Source of the DNA: Clarireedia homoeocarpa
Lineage: Eukaryota; Ascomycota; Leotiomycetes; Helotiales; Rutstroemiaceae
DNA: 64,000 nt
Reading direction: 5' to 3'
Assembly: GCA_001465935.1 (NCBI GenBank)
Contig: LNKV01000037.1
Location: 310,001 to 374,000, forward strand
The stretch's first letter is position 1, and each line of letters starts with the position of its first letter. Below are positions 43,550 to 55,176 of the stretch, piece after piece. The position numbers were made by a program, and so were the translations under genes. The notes under the pieces were generated by a model, which saw only the letters and a program-made list of their open reading frames with translations, ran no database searches and was not told the DNA's origin.

Positions 43550-46500
43550 TCATTGGCTTGCAAGGTAGTTAGCAGCCTAGGTATATTGTTAGAAACACGC
43601 GTATAATGTTGAAGGGAGACACTTATTTACTCACCCTCTCCAAATTGTAATCGTATTTTTCCAATGCAGCAAGAGCATCATTTCTTGGATACCCCATGCC
43701 TGTAAGGTTCTTCAGAATTGGGTCATCATGCTCTCCTCCTTCAGTCAAAGCTCTCCCAATTTGTGGCCTTTCTGGTGCCTCGACTTTTGGAGCTGCCCCA
43801 TTCCCATTGGATTGAGACGAAGTTTTGTTGGCTTCGGGTCCATCGAGTCCAGCGAAGATCGCATCCCAATCATGGTTGTCATTTACAGCTGCAGGAGGAG
43901 CCGCTGCCTGTTGGGGAGGTGAAGTGAAGTCCCCAAAGCCGGAGCTATCGCCTCCAAATGAAGTGTTGGCGTGTTCGCGAGGCTTTGATGGCGGCGGACT
44001 GTCAAACATGGGGTTGAAGTCATCAAGACCATTTCTTGATTCATGAACGGAAGTGGTGCCGAAATCATCGTCAGCGTCGGCTTCTTTAGCATCTTCTAGA
44101 CCGTCGAAATCGTCATCGAAATCATCGTCGAAAGAAACCTTAGCAGGAGGAGCAGGCTGTGATGAAACTTGAGGAGCTCCAAAGCCGGATTGCGGAGCAC
44201 CGGTAGTCGATGAAGTAGTAGCGTGCTCTGTGGTAGGGATTTCTCTAGATGGCAACAAACCCGAGAATTGTTGAACCTCAGAGTGTGCCTGTTCAGCGGG
44301 CGAAACAGCCTTGTCGTAAGCAGGCGGGGAAGCCTGGGCACCTGGAGTAGGAGGATCAGCTCCTGGTGTTGGCGCGCCTAGGAAGTCCTTTGCACTTCCG
44401 CTAGCGCTCGCGGCACTGTGCGACTGAACTGGACTTTCAGGTGCTTTTCTCACTAAACCAGGAGAGGCTGGTGCAAAGTCATCGTCAAAACCGCCATTCT
44501 CATTCTCGCTGTCGCTCTCGTCATCATGCTCCAGCTCCGAGATTGGAGGGAACTCTTTGTTAAATCCAGATGGTGCTGAAGCGGCTTGTCCCTCGGCGGA
44601 GCTTGAAGTATTGGAACGTTCTGGAGCTTTGTTCGAGCTTCCAAAACCAGCAAAGGCAGCATCAAAATCATCTTTAGCTGTGCCTGAACGAGAGAGCTGC
44701 TCCTTGGAAACAGAAAATGGATTGGCAGCAGCTTGCTCGCTCAAAGTACTACCACCAGTAGGGGTGGCGACGATATTGGAGTTTACATCTCCTGGGAAAG
44801 CTCCAGGAATAGTGTCCCTAGACTCGGTACCAGTAGGCGAGGCCGTGGACTTACGGTCAAGGCCAGGAGAAACAGCTCTTGTAGTATCTTGGCCTGCACT
44901 TGAAGAACCTGTGGGAGTTGCACCCATGTAATTAGTTGGAGTCTCAGCCCCGGTGGAATCGTCCCCAAATCTGCTGTTTGGTGCCGAGACCTGCCTAGAA
45001 GAAGTAATGGAATCACTGTGCTCTGGGAAAGGCAAGAAGCTTGAACTTATTTGTCTTGATTCGGGTAGTGGCGGGGGTACCTCGTTGTTCAGGCCAGGAG
45101 TAGAAAAGCCACCGCTTGTTTGTGGTCGCGTAGGTAGCTCTTGCTTGAACGAGGTTGGTGGTGGTGCTTCGTGTGATACAGCGGCAACAGCAAAGGCTGG
45201 ACCGAATACATTCTCAAAAGAACGATCAGTTGAGTGCACCATAGGTGACGCTGCGAAAGGAGAGCCTGCTTCAGATGTGCTTCCTTGGCGCTTGAAAAAT
45301 GGATTGTTGGCGCTCATTGTTGAGGGTGCTGGACTTGCCACTTGAGCGGGACTCTGAGCTCTAGCTTGAACAGGACTTTGACTACGGGCTCTAGCGGCAG
45401 CTGCAAGAGTTGCAGTATCTTCCTCGATACTCTTCGTCAAGTCCTCGGCCTCATTTTTTAACTTATCCCGTTCACTCTCATTTGTTGCCAACTGCTTCTT
45501 GTTGATTGCAACGAGCCCTTTCTGTTGACGAGCGTCTGATCTCAGCTTTTCGAGAGATGGTTTGAGTTGCGCGATCTCTGCATTGACAACTCGCATGCGC
45601 TCTTTCAAAGTCGCATTTTCCTGTTGATCTGCTTGCAGTGCTGTAACAATCTGACGATGTTGGTTCTGAAGGTCAGTATAAGTTCCTTCAATCATTGCAA
45701 TTTCCGTTTGCAACTTCTTCGTTTCATTTCGAGAAGCAGTCAACCTTTCTTCCAAACTGCGAACATCCTTCACTTCCTGCTCATACAGTGATCTGAGCTG
45801 AGCAAGACGAGCCTCAAATTGCTGCTTCTGCGAATTTGCTTGAGTCAACTCGTTCTGCGTAGAAGCTCTTTGCCCCTGGACTTCCTGCATCTGTGTCGAG
45901 AGAGTACCAACTTGGTTTGACAAGTTAGCAAGTTCGGTGGTTTCATTTGTCAGCTTACTGCTGATTTCCGGATCAGCATCACCAAGAAGGTCTTCATTGG
46001 TAGAGGGTTGCTGTGGAAAGCCTCGAGAAGGAGCAGAGCTACTAGATCCCCCAGTGGCATGCGCTGTAAGTGTATGTCCAAAAGAGGATGAAGGTACAAA
46101 TGGTTTAAAGACGGACGACGCGTGCTGTGGAGAGCTTTGAGCTAGGGATGCGGGGGTCAATGGTGCAGCACTGTTCCCGAAGGGATCTGTGTTTAATTGA
46201 CGGTTCGCACCGAATGATGCCGAGCCCCCAGTTGATTGAGGTGCTTGGATAGGCGCAGTAGGAGGTGTGGAAAGCGCATCTAAACCAAACAAGTCCTCTG
46301 CAGCTGATTTTTGCATTGTTGGCGCTGGGGCGTCAAAAGCAGGGGCAGTAGTCATTGGCGAAGGCCGCACCTGGTTTCGCATACTCGGCGGAATGAGGTT
46401 TGGAGGTAAGGTAGCTGGTAAGGTATCGCGACCGTCCCGTTTGCCTCGCTGTTGTCGAATTAAGTACATAGCAACAGCGAATTCATCTCGGGTCAGATGA

Positions 46501-47752
46501 CCAGCAGAATTGATGTCAGCAAGATCCCAAATCTGGGCCAGTACTTCTTCTGGCAACTTAGACTCCGAGAAAAATGGCACTGCTTCATCGCCAGTAATAT
46601 ATCCCCTGTTCGCTCGGTCGAGACCGTTATAGATCTCGTCAAACTTCTGTTTGTCTATCGGGCTTATAGCCCAGTCATTACCGCTCGGTTGTGGAACCTG
46701 CTGAGGTGCGCTGTATGCGGGTCTGCTGAGAGGACTACTGGCTCTCCCCTGACCAGTACCGCTGAATTGTCTAGGGATCGCAGACATGCCATTACCGGTC
46801 GGTTGACGACTAGTTGGACCTCTCCGTGTCGCAGCTTCATAGAGACCAGCGGGAAGAATATTAGGTAGTGCACGTAGTTGGCCGGATTTGAATGAAGCTA
46901 GAAGATGCATAGCAATTACGAATTCCGTGGACGTAAGGGCTCCACGTTGTTCGGTATCCGCCAAATTCCAAATCCTTCCTAAGATTTCATTTGGTAAACC
47001 AGCCCGCTCAAAGATCTGTTTGGCCTGTTCTCCCGGTAGAATACCTCCCTGCGCCCCAGACTGCTCAAAAAGTACTGCATATTGTGTAGATTTTTCGGCA
47101 GTAAGTGGAGGTACTCTAATAGGACCAGATCCGCTGGCTTGTGGTTGTATGGCATTGGGAGGAGGACCTGGTGGAGCTTGGAAGGTAGGGCTGGCAGGGC
47201 CGATGCCTCCATCGAATTTTGGTAGTGGTCCAGGTCGCAGTGCGAGCTCTGGGGTAGGATCTCGTCCAGCTTGATAGTGCCCAATTAATCTCAATACTAT
47301 TCCAAAGCCGGCCGGTGTCAGAAGTCCTCGATTCTCCGTATCTGCAATCTGCCATATCTAGAATCCCAAGCATCAGTATCATAGTGCAGGCATACATGGA
47401 GGTTTGCGCTGTTACAACAAGAACAGGAGACCTACCTCTCCTAGAATGCGTGGTTCCAATCTCGACTTCTCGAAGAACTTCACTGCCACTTCTCCAGTCA
47501 CGACTCCGATGTTCTCTGTGTCTGCCTGTCGGAACAACTGCCCAAATACACGCTTCTCTTCAGGAGTAAGATTTAAGGCTGGGGCCGCTGGAAGTTGTCA
47601 GTCAAACTTGAACCGTATACATGAATGGTGCTACCCGCAGGCATTGCAGGTATATAAAGCTTTGAGGGGCTCTTTCTTGCGACAACGGAAAAGCTTCAAA
47701 AACTCAGGGAGCTCAAGTAATAAGAGAGGTTCTTACTGGGATCTTCGGCCAT
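43550..47752 (-). CDS. EDE1: Ede1-like EH-domain and UBA endocytic scaffold
   Basis: Early-arriving endocytic scaffold (Eps15-like) binding NPF motifs and ubiquitin. Four exons on the minus strand: 47752-47737, 47587-47436, 47357-43635 and 43576-43550, giving 1305 aa. EH domain 1 spans the first three exons (NLTPEEKRVFGQLFRQAD; ENRGLLTPAGFGIVL); EH2 is near residues 140-235 (RIWNLADTEQRGALTSTEF); EH3 near 285-380 (QIWDLADINSAGHLTRDEF). A central coiled coil (LANLSNQVGTLSTQMQEVQ onward) follows. The second half is disordered with acidic DDDFDD-type clusters. The C-terminal UBA reads ILKNLTGMGYPRNDALAALE; the final 27-nt exon supplies AANYLASQ and completes it. Reading through without the last intron gives a stop three codons later, at 43623, and loses the last helix. 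Confidence 0.93.
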
Positions 47753-48570
47753 GATGCTTTCGCGCTCCTGAGCTGTGTTAATCCTTCTTCCTCTGATTAC
47801 TGGCGATGGGACGAAAAGAGTGATTAATGAAGCTATAGAAACAATTTAATACGGTATCAAGAGCTCCAGAACAATCGGGAAATGTTAGGTTTCAGTGTTG
47901 GTTTGCTACTTAAAGACCCACGATATTGCGCAGGTAGATAGCAGCTGTAAATTACCGGGAAACTAGTAAGGTCAACAAAGCGGGAAACGAAAGGCGGAGA
48001 ATCGGCAACATCATCTGTGTGATTGGATGACCGCCACCACTTATAATGTTCTGTGCCACATTTTCCTGACAGTTTTCGGACAGCATTGCATGGGAAATGT
48101 CTGTATGACAGACAGTAAAAGTAAAGCTAATGTACTGCACCAAACCGCATCGCTAGGTCAAGTTCGTAGTATGACCGATCAACTAGCACATTGTTATTAT
48201 CATGCACCATTTTCATATACCCCTGAATTCTATTTCTGTTTACAAACAATAGTTCTACTCGGTTTGAGAGATAGTCTACCAGTTTTTAGCACGGAAACAT
48301 ATTTAGCTGGCTCAGGGTTTTGACTTGAATGAGCATCTCATTGTATTGGGTACTACGACGGCTGTGTGATATTTGTATTATAAGGAAGGATTCTGATTAA
48401 AAAGAGGAGGTTCCTTCATGAATTCGCTGGAAGGAAGAATATATGCACCTGCCGAGAAACATGACGATGCTCCAAAACCCGTCCGAAGAAGCTCCATGTT
48501 ACCATATCAAGTACCAAACATAGCCCAGCCAATATGAGATCCCGCAGAATATGATCCATAAAGCAACAGT
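47753..48570. promoter_or_regulatory. Intergenic: EDE1 promoter and alpha-tubulin 3' region
   Basis: About 820 nt between two minus-strand genes. No convincing coding frame; nothing specific recognised. Confidence 0.45.
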
Positions 48571-50376
48571 TTAGTACTCAGCTTCGCCACCATCATCACC
48601 TTCAAGGGAGTCGGTCGCAACCTCCTCGTAATCACGCTCCAAAGCCGCGAGATCCTCACGGGCCTCAGAGAATTCACCTTCCTCCATACCCTCACCGACA
48701 TACCAGTGGACGAAAGCGCGCTTGGAGTACATAAGGTCAAATTTGTGGGAAAGAGCGGACCACGCCTCAGCAATAGCGGTTGTGTTGGAAAGCATGCAGC
48801 TAAGAACATTATTAGCACAGAAAATGGAAGAATAGGGGTTTATTAAAACTTACACAGCGCGGTTGACTTTGGCCAAATCACCATTTGGAACCATCTGAGG
48901 TGGCTGGAAGCAAATACCGATCTTGAAACCAGTCGGGCACCAGTCAACGAATTGAATGGTGCGCTTAGTCTTCAAGGTGGCCACAGCAGTGTGCACATCA
49001 TTTGGTACAACGTCCCCACGGTACAACAAGCAAGTAGCCATGTATTTTCCATTTCTTGGGTCGCACTTCACCATCTGATTGTTGGGCTCAAAGCAAGACA
49101 TCGAAATTTCTTGAACGGAGTTGGCTTCGTGGGATGCCTTTGATGCTGAAACGACTGGAGCATAGGCAACGAGAGGGAAATGGATACGTGGGTATGGGAC
49201 CAAGTTGGTCTGGAATTCGTTAAGATCGACGTTGAGAGAACCGTCGAATCGGAGAGAGGCAGTGATGGAGGAAACAACTATGGAATGTTAAAACTGTTAA
49301 ATGCCATAAAAAATTCTAGTTCATCTCACCTTGGGCAATCAGTCGGTTCAAGTTGACAAAGTTAGGTCTCTCGAGGCCAAGGTTCTTTCGGCAAATGTCG
49401 TAGATAGCCTCATTATCAACCATGAAAGAACAGTCAGAGTGCTCGAGGGTGGTGTGGGTCGTCAAGATGGAGTTATATGGCTCGACAACGGAGGTTGCGG
49501 TTTGTGGTGCCGGGTAAACACAGAACTCGAGCTTAACTTTCTTGCCGAAGTCGACGGATAAGCGCTCCATGAGGAGAGCACCGAAACCAGAACCAGTTCC
49601 GCCACCGAACGAATGGAATACGAGGAATCCTTGGAGACCAGAGCAGTTGTCGGCAACACGTCGAACTTTATCCAACACTTGGTCGATCAACTCCTTACCG
49701 ACGGTGTAGTGACCACGAGCGTAGTTGTTTGAGGCATCCTCCTTTCCTGTAATCATCTGTTCTGGGTGGAACAAGCTGCGGTAGGTACCAGTTCGAACCT
49801 CATCAACGACATTTGGCTCGAGATCGCAGTAGATGGTTCGTGGGACATATTTTCCTTGGCCTTTGTTGCAAATACCTATCAGTAACCTGACTCAACTTGT
49901 AGTTTTGTGATCGTATGCATACCGGTTTCGGAGAAGAAGGTGCTGAAGCCTTGATCGGGGTCGGCGGCTTTACGCTCCTCGGTCAAGTATCCATCAGGCT
50001 GTGAGGGAATCGCATTAGAGCAGTATTCTGATCCGACGCAGAGGGAATTCAAGGGGTTGAAGTCATACCTGGATACCATGCTCAAGGCAGTAGAGCTGTG
50101 GCAAGAAGATGTTAAGTCAGTCAAGAAGTCCAGTAACCTTGTATTGTTTTCATCCCCCGCCATGAAAACAATGCGATTTCGAATCTCTTGTCAACAACTC
50201 ACCTCCCAGCAAGAGTTTGCAATTTGGCAACCAGCCTGGCCGACTATAAGGATCACAAATCAGTATATTTCCCAGATCACAGTCAAGAGGCTATCATAAT
50301 TGAGATCTAGAGCGGTGTGTTGTGTAGTATAACGCGTTGAGTGAAGCTTACCGTTGACGCTAATAACTTCTCTCAT
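48571..50376 (-). CDS. Alpha-tubulin
   Basis: Microtubule subunit. Seven exons on the minus strand: 50376-50352, 50243-50203, 50095-50069, 49998-49923, 49860-49330, 49277-48854 and 48799-48571, giving 450 aa. The start MREVISVNVGQAGCQIANS and the next segment CWELYCLEHGIQPDGYL are split over four small exons. The GTP-binding tubulin signature GGGTGSGFG is intact, and HPEQMITGKEDASNNYARGH marks it as alpha rather than beta. The C-terminus is acidic and ends in tyrosine (GDDGGEAEY). Filamentous ascomycetes often have two alpha-tubulins; which paralogue this is cannot be told here. The acceptor before GQGKYVPRT is an AAAG rather than the earlier TAG, chosen because it removes five non-family residues. 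Confidence 0.96.
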
Positions 50377-50768
50377 GTTTACTGTTGATAGATGAAGCAC
50401 ACGATGATTGAGATTTTGTGAGAAAGGAAGGAAGATGATCTTAGCAAGGAAATCTTCTTGCAAGATTATGGATTATCGTTCTTTTGCGGGAGATATTTGA
50501 TAGTGGGGAATGAGAAGCACAGGGGAGGGAGGTAGAGTTTTGAGTGTTGATCCACATATAAACAACGGAAAAATCGAAAGGGGTGACCGCGTTGGCGACG
50601 CTCCGTCTAGTATTAATTAGGAAGCTTATGGTCCAAGCTTCAAGAACTGCCCCACACTCACCGATTCTTGGAATCTGCGGAAAAGGCACGAAAGGTAGGA
50701 GGCGGGCTGGAAATAAGGACAACGGATATGGATATGAAGATATAACACAATTTTGTGCAGCAACGAAT
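50377..50768. promoter_or_regulatory. Divergent promoter, alpha-tubulin / Pga1-like gene
   Basis: About 390 nt between divergent starts. Nothing specific assigned; an upstream in-frame extension of the Pga1-like frame (from 50583) is not a credible coding start. Confidence 0.45.
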
Positions 50769-51585
50769 ATGCGATCCCCTATACGATATCTGTTGCCCGG
50801 CGCAATAGCTGTGCTGGCGTTGCAGATTCAACACGTATTAGCAAATACGGAGAAAGTCATATTTCTGGGTCCGCAACAGCTAAATGTACCCCTCGAACAT
50901 CCTACCCTTGAGGATCTACACCTGGAAACCCTCTCACCACATCATTCTTCGTTGCGAACCCATATTGAGGCCGAGTTTCCTACAGAAGAGTCGAAGTTTG
51001 GCAAGCCGTCATGGTATTTACTTCACAGACTGAAAGCAGGACAGAGGTACGAGGTTCGAATATGCTGGACAGCCACCGTAAGTTCCCCCATAGTCTTAAA
51101 AACCCGGTTCATCTGATTCATACTAACGAATATCAATTTACCAGGAACCAACCTCATTTCGGCTTGAGACATATGAACTACCCGCTGTCTTCGAGAACCC
51201 TGATCTGATTACATCTCTCGCCCAGTATTCCGAGTCCCGTCAACCTCTGTTCATGGGAACTGAAGACCGAACTCCCGATGTCACAAGTATGGAGCTAAAA
51301 TACAAGCATAATTCAAATGAGGTACTATCAACATTATTTTTGCAGATATATGCAAAAGCAGATTATTATACGATGAATCAGACTCTCATGGAGAACGTGC
51401 CTCCCGTCTTCGTCGACATTATCCTCGATCCGTACATATTCAACATAGTTCCACGATCACTTGTGCCAACTGCTGCATATATCATACTTCTTGCAGTCGG
51501 GAGCTGGTATCTTTCTCGATACATCATGGAATGGATTTCCAGTATAGGAGCAGACTGGCTTAATAATGAGAAGAAGAATTCATGA
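50769..51585 (+). CDS. ER membrane protein, probable Pga1-like GPI-mannosyltransferase II co-activator
   Basis: Two exons, 50769-51077 and 51145-51585, giving 249 aa. The N-terminus is a signal sequence (YLLPGAIAVLALQIQHVLA) followed by NTEKVIFLGPQQLNVPLEH. A lumenal domain includes WYLLHRLKAGQRYEVRICW and, after splicing, TEPTSFRLETYELPAVFE. One C-terminal membrane span (SLVPTAAYIILLAVGSWYL) precedes a lysine-containing tail (NNEKKNS), resembling an ER-retention signal. Layout and wording resemble the fungal Pga1 family, which assists Gpi18 in adding the second mannose to GPI anchors; that assignment is from memory of the family and moderate in confidence. The intron of 67 nt has a GTAAGT donor and CAG acceptor. 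Confidence 0.72.
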
Positions 51586-51736
51586 GCGCAAACTTCAACG
51601 TAAACAAATTGCTCCCAACCAGCCTTGCAATTTTGCATTTACAGGATATCCGTCTATGGAAATAACAATTCCAACCCTTCCAAACACAATGAAATTTTCA
51701 CCCATCACATATCATAGACATACTGAACTTCCAACA

Positions 51737-53249
51737 CTACCATTGTTGTTGGGAATAACCGCCTGGTTGTCCGCCATGCGAGCCATGCGAGCCATGCTGT
51801 CCATGCTGTCCATGCTGGGGGCCCATTGGCGGTGGAGGTGGATAGTTTCCTCCTGACATCCCAGACCCAGGCGCTCCACCATATTGTTGTTGCGGATATC
51901 CTCCATGTCCTTGTTGATAACTTGGCGGACCTGAATACTGATGTTGTTGTTGCGGCGGTGCGCCGTTACCAAATGATTGTTGATGTTGGGGTCCGTTGTA
52001 TGATGGTCCGGAGGTTGTGCCATAGTGCTGCTGGTTCGGCGGCATGCCATGAGAAGGACTGTTATGATCATATTGGGATGGGGTCTGGCCTTGAGAATAT
52101 GATTGGGAGGGGTTATGTCCTGGAGAGTATGGCTGCTGTGCTGAAGAACCGTAAGAACTGTGAGATGCGGTACCAGGTTGATAACTACTTGGAGGAGATG
52201 CACCAGAATATCCCCCCTGAGGGGTGCTGTGGTTGGAGTATCCAAAGTTGCTGCCCTGCTGGTTTGGAGTATTAGCATAAGAGGAGAGAATAGAGAGAAT
52301 AAGAATCGCATACCGATTGACTTTGGTGTCCAAACATGCCTCCCAAGCTTCCCATCAATCCGCTCTGCCCACTGTGACCGCTTTGACCCGTCTGTCCGTG
52401 CTGGGTGTTTTGCGCACTCGAGTGACTTTGTGTTGGCTTGTTATCTTGTTTCTTTCCACCACCCAATAGACTGCCAGCCAAGGCGCCCACAAGTCCAGAT
52501 GATCCTCCGCTCGATGAGGAGTGCGTATTGCTGTTGCTGTGGCTCGATCCTCCTCCCAACAATGAACTCGCCAGCCCACCAATTCCAGATGATCCTCCGC
52601 TCGATGAGGAGTGCGTATTGCTGTTGCTGTGGCTTGATCCGCCTCCCAAAAATGAGCTCGCTAGCCCACCTAGTGATCCTAAACTACTCTGTTGACCACC
52701 AGTTTGCTTCTTCATGTATTGATTCATGAGAACGGACTATTTCATCCCCGCGATCGTCAGCAAGCTAGCACTGGAATCCAAACCGCACACCATGGGCCAA
52801 AAATGATTAGAGTATAGCTATGCAAAGGTAAAACTTACACCAATACCCCTCTCCCCATCCGGACCGCCCCTTGTTCCATCTGCAGCCATTTCCCCTCCAT
52901 GCTGTTGTGCATGATCGCCAAGTCCTTGATTGCTTGCGTTCGCGCCCGGCAAGCCGTACGGATGTTCAACCCCCTGCGGCGTTGCCTGCGGTGTCGGTCC
53001 CGTAGGTGCGGGTTGTGTAGGGGTGTCCCATTGTGATGCTCCCGTGCTCAGTTGCACGAAATAATATTTCTTCGACATACCATCCCACTGGGCGATCCAC
53101 CCGGCTGGTAGAGGCGGCGGCGCAAATGATGGGCCTTCTTGACCAGGTCTGTAGAGTCCATGAAAAAAGAAATGGTTAGCTGGGATTTCATCTGTGGGAT
53201 GAGGAATCTGAAAGGAAAGGGAGGGTAAATACGTTGATGGACCGGTCAT
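51737..53249 (-). CDS. WW-domain protein with Gly/Ser/Gln-rich repeats
   Basis: Four exons on the minus strand: 53249-53233, 53148-52839, 52736-52314 and 52258-51737, giving 423 aa. A single WW domain sits at residues about 15-50 (LPAGWIAQWDGMSKKYYFV through GASQWDTP), with both signature tryptophans and the Tyr-Tyr pair; it should bind proline-rich ligands. Exon 3 begins SVLMNQYMKKQTGG and contains a 30-residue tandem duplication rich in Gly, Ser and His. Exon 4 is Tyr/Gln/Gly/Pro-rich, prion-like in composition, ending GGYSQQQW. The final acceptor could be either of two adjacent CAGs, differing by one Gln. The role is unknown; fungal relatives are annotated only as WW-domain proteins. It is divergent from the glutathione transferase gene. 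Confidence 0.85.
52501..52680 (-). repeat. 90-bp in-frame tandem duplication in the WW-domain gene
   Basis: Two copies, 52501-52590 and 52591-52680, differ at only a handful of positions. Each encodes about 30 residues of the LGGGSSHSNSNTHSSSSGG type, so the duplication lengthens a disordered segment without changing the frame. Confidence 0.93.
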
Positions 53250-53911
53250 TTTGGATGCGTTCTTTTGGTTTCTGGTATTCTTGAATAGAGTGACAGAAGA
53301 AATATCTGGCTTAAGAATTCGAAAAATAAACAAGAGAAAACAAGAAATATCGGGTTGGAGAAAGAAGGTTGGGTGTTATGTCGTTGGACAAGACAAAGCA
53401 CAGCGGCTGTGCCCCGCCAAAAAAGATCAGCAAGTCGGTGATTCAGCCACAGTTGGCATTTTTCTTCGATACAAGTGCGATTTACCTCAGCTGGACATGG
53501 GACTTGATTCAAGAGATGATGTGGCATGAGATAGTTTATTATGTCTTGGTATTACAACTTGTACACTCTGCTACATTTCGTTCTCCCTGTGTTGATTTTT
53601 TTGGCCTTGTGCAGAGATGCTCGATATTTACATGCATCTCGAAAGTCATCGTGTTTGCGGATGAGTCTCGAGCACCAAGGAGTCAAGGGAGTCTCACAGT
53701 CACAGCGCGGTTGCCCCCCCGCATTCATTAATTTCGTCATCCTTGGGCCCTTGAACCAGGAATTACAAATACCGGTACAGAGGCAGGCCAACGATAGCGC
53801 AACTGCGTATGATGTCTTGTAGGTAACCTCTATCGATTTATTCATTTCATCAAAGAGCAATCCCATATTCATTGCCTTCATCAATTTTCGTTCTCCAGTT
53901 TCATCATCATC
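53250..53911. promoter_or_regulatory. Divergent promoter region, WW protein / omega GST
   Basis: About 660 nt between divergent starts. Short open frames on both strands lack family resemblance; nothing specific recognised. Confidence 0.45.
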
Positions 53912-55176
53912 ATGGGCTCATCTCATCCCGATGCCGATCTTCATCCTCATGCGACTGGTCTTGCGGCCAAAATGGTCGAGGAGCATTCAAAGGAGGAGCC
54001 TGTGAAGCTATACAGTGGATGGGTAAGTTCTATACCTTGTGTTAATCTTGGCTTGATCAGCTGTGGGGGAGCATTGTAGGTCCAATGTTCCAGCAGAGAG
54101 TGAGAAGTTACCGCTCTGCTCATGGAGCTCTGAAGTGTCAGTAAGCTTTATTCAGATAAATACGGCCTTTACTTGCTAAGAAATCTGACCTCTGCTCTTT
54201 TTCCGACACAGCTGGCTGGCATGTCAAGCCTTACTGGCCCTGTCATTCGTCTTCTTCAAGTCATTCGAACATTCGTATCCTCCCACCTCGATAGTTCCGA
54301 TCATGGAGAGTAACTCGTTCAGGTGGAATGGACGGCAAGCCACAACCGTCTGACGGGACAAGCCAACGCCCTTCATTTTCTCTGATATACAGAACATAAC
54401 CTCACACTTAGAACAGTTCTGCCCCTTCGTCCAGCGCGTTATCCTCGTCCTTCTCGAGAAGAAAATCCCCTTTCAATACGTCGAAGTAAACCCCTACCAC
54501 AAGCCTGAGTCTCTCCTAAAACTCAATCCTCGAGGGCTCGTCCCCACACTCGCATACGAAGGAAAGGCCCTCTACGAAAGTAATGTGATCTGCGAATTCC
54601 TTGAAGATGCGTATCCCTCGCATTGGCCTCGTTTACTTCCCCGAGAACCTTTCGAGAAAGCTAGGATGAGAATTTGTATGTAGCTCCCTTTACTGGTGAA
54701 GTGGTAGAAACACATAACATATACTGACAACCCCTTCAGGGATGGATTTCATAACCTCCCGTATAATCCCCGCCTACCACCGCTTCCTCCAATATCAACC
54801 CACCTCCCCTTCCGACACCACCCTCTCCCAACATCGCACCCAATTCCTCTCGCACCTCAAATCCTTCACATCCGAGATGGACGCCTCCGGTCCATATTTC
54901 AATGGTTCCGAGCCATCTCTCATAGATTTTTGCCTCGCGCCATGGGCAGTACGGCTTTGGGTATTTGACGAATTCAAAGGCGGGCTGGGAATTGAAGAAA
55001 TGGGTGATAAGAGAGAAAGGTGGGAGAAATGGGTAAAGGCGATTGAGGGGAGAGAAAGCGTCAAGATGAGTATGAGCGAAAGGGAGCATTATTTGCCGAT
55101 TTATAAAAGATACGCGGATGATAAGGCGCAAAGTGAGTTGGCAAAGGCGACGAGAGAGGGGAGAGGTGTGCCGTAA
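53912..55176 (+). CDS. Omega-class glutathione S-transferase
   Basis: Cytosolic thiol transferase/dehydroascorbate-type enzyme. Three exons: 53912-54022, 54417-54675 and 54740-55176, giving 268 aa. After a His/Asp-containing N-terminal tail the thioredoxin-like domain begins KLYSGWFCPFVQRVILVLLE; the catalytic residue is the Cys of WFCPF, diagnostic of the omega class. The glutathione-binding region reads LKLNPRGLVPTLAYEGKA and YESNVICEFLEDAYP. The helical C-terminal domain contains ISRIIPAYHRFLQYQ-like and EPSLIDFCLAPWAVRL sequence. The first intron is 394 nt, unusually long for this window; the second is 64 nt. Splicing joins YSGW directly to FCPFV, so the active site itself depends on that junction. 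Confidence 0.9.

Noticed and set aside
43623..43634. Stop at 43623 as the true end of EDE1
   Set aside because: It lies inside an intron; the spliced last exon restores the UBA domain end AANYLASQ.
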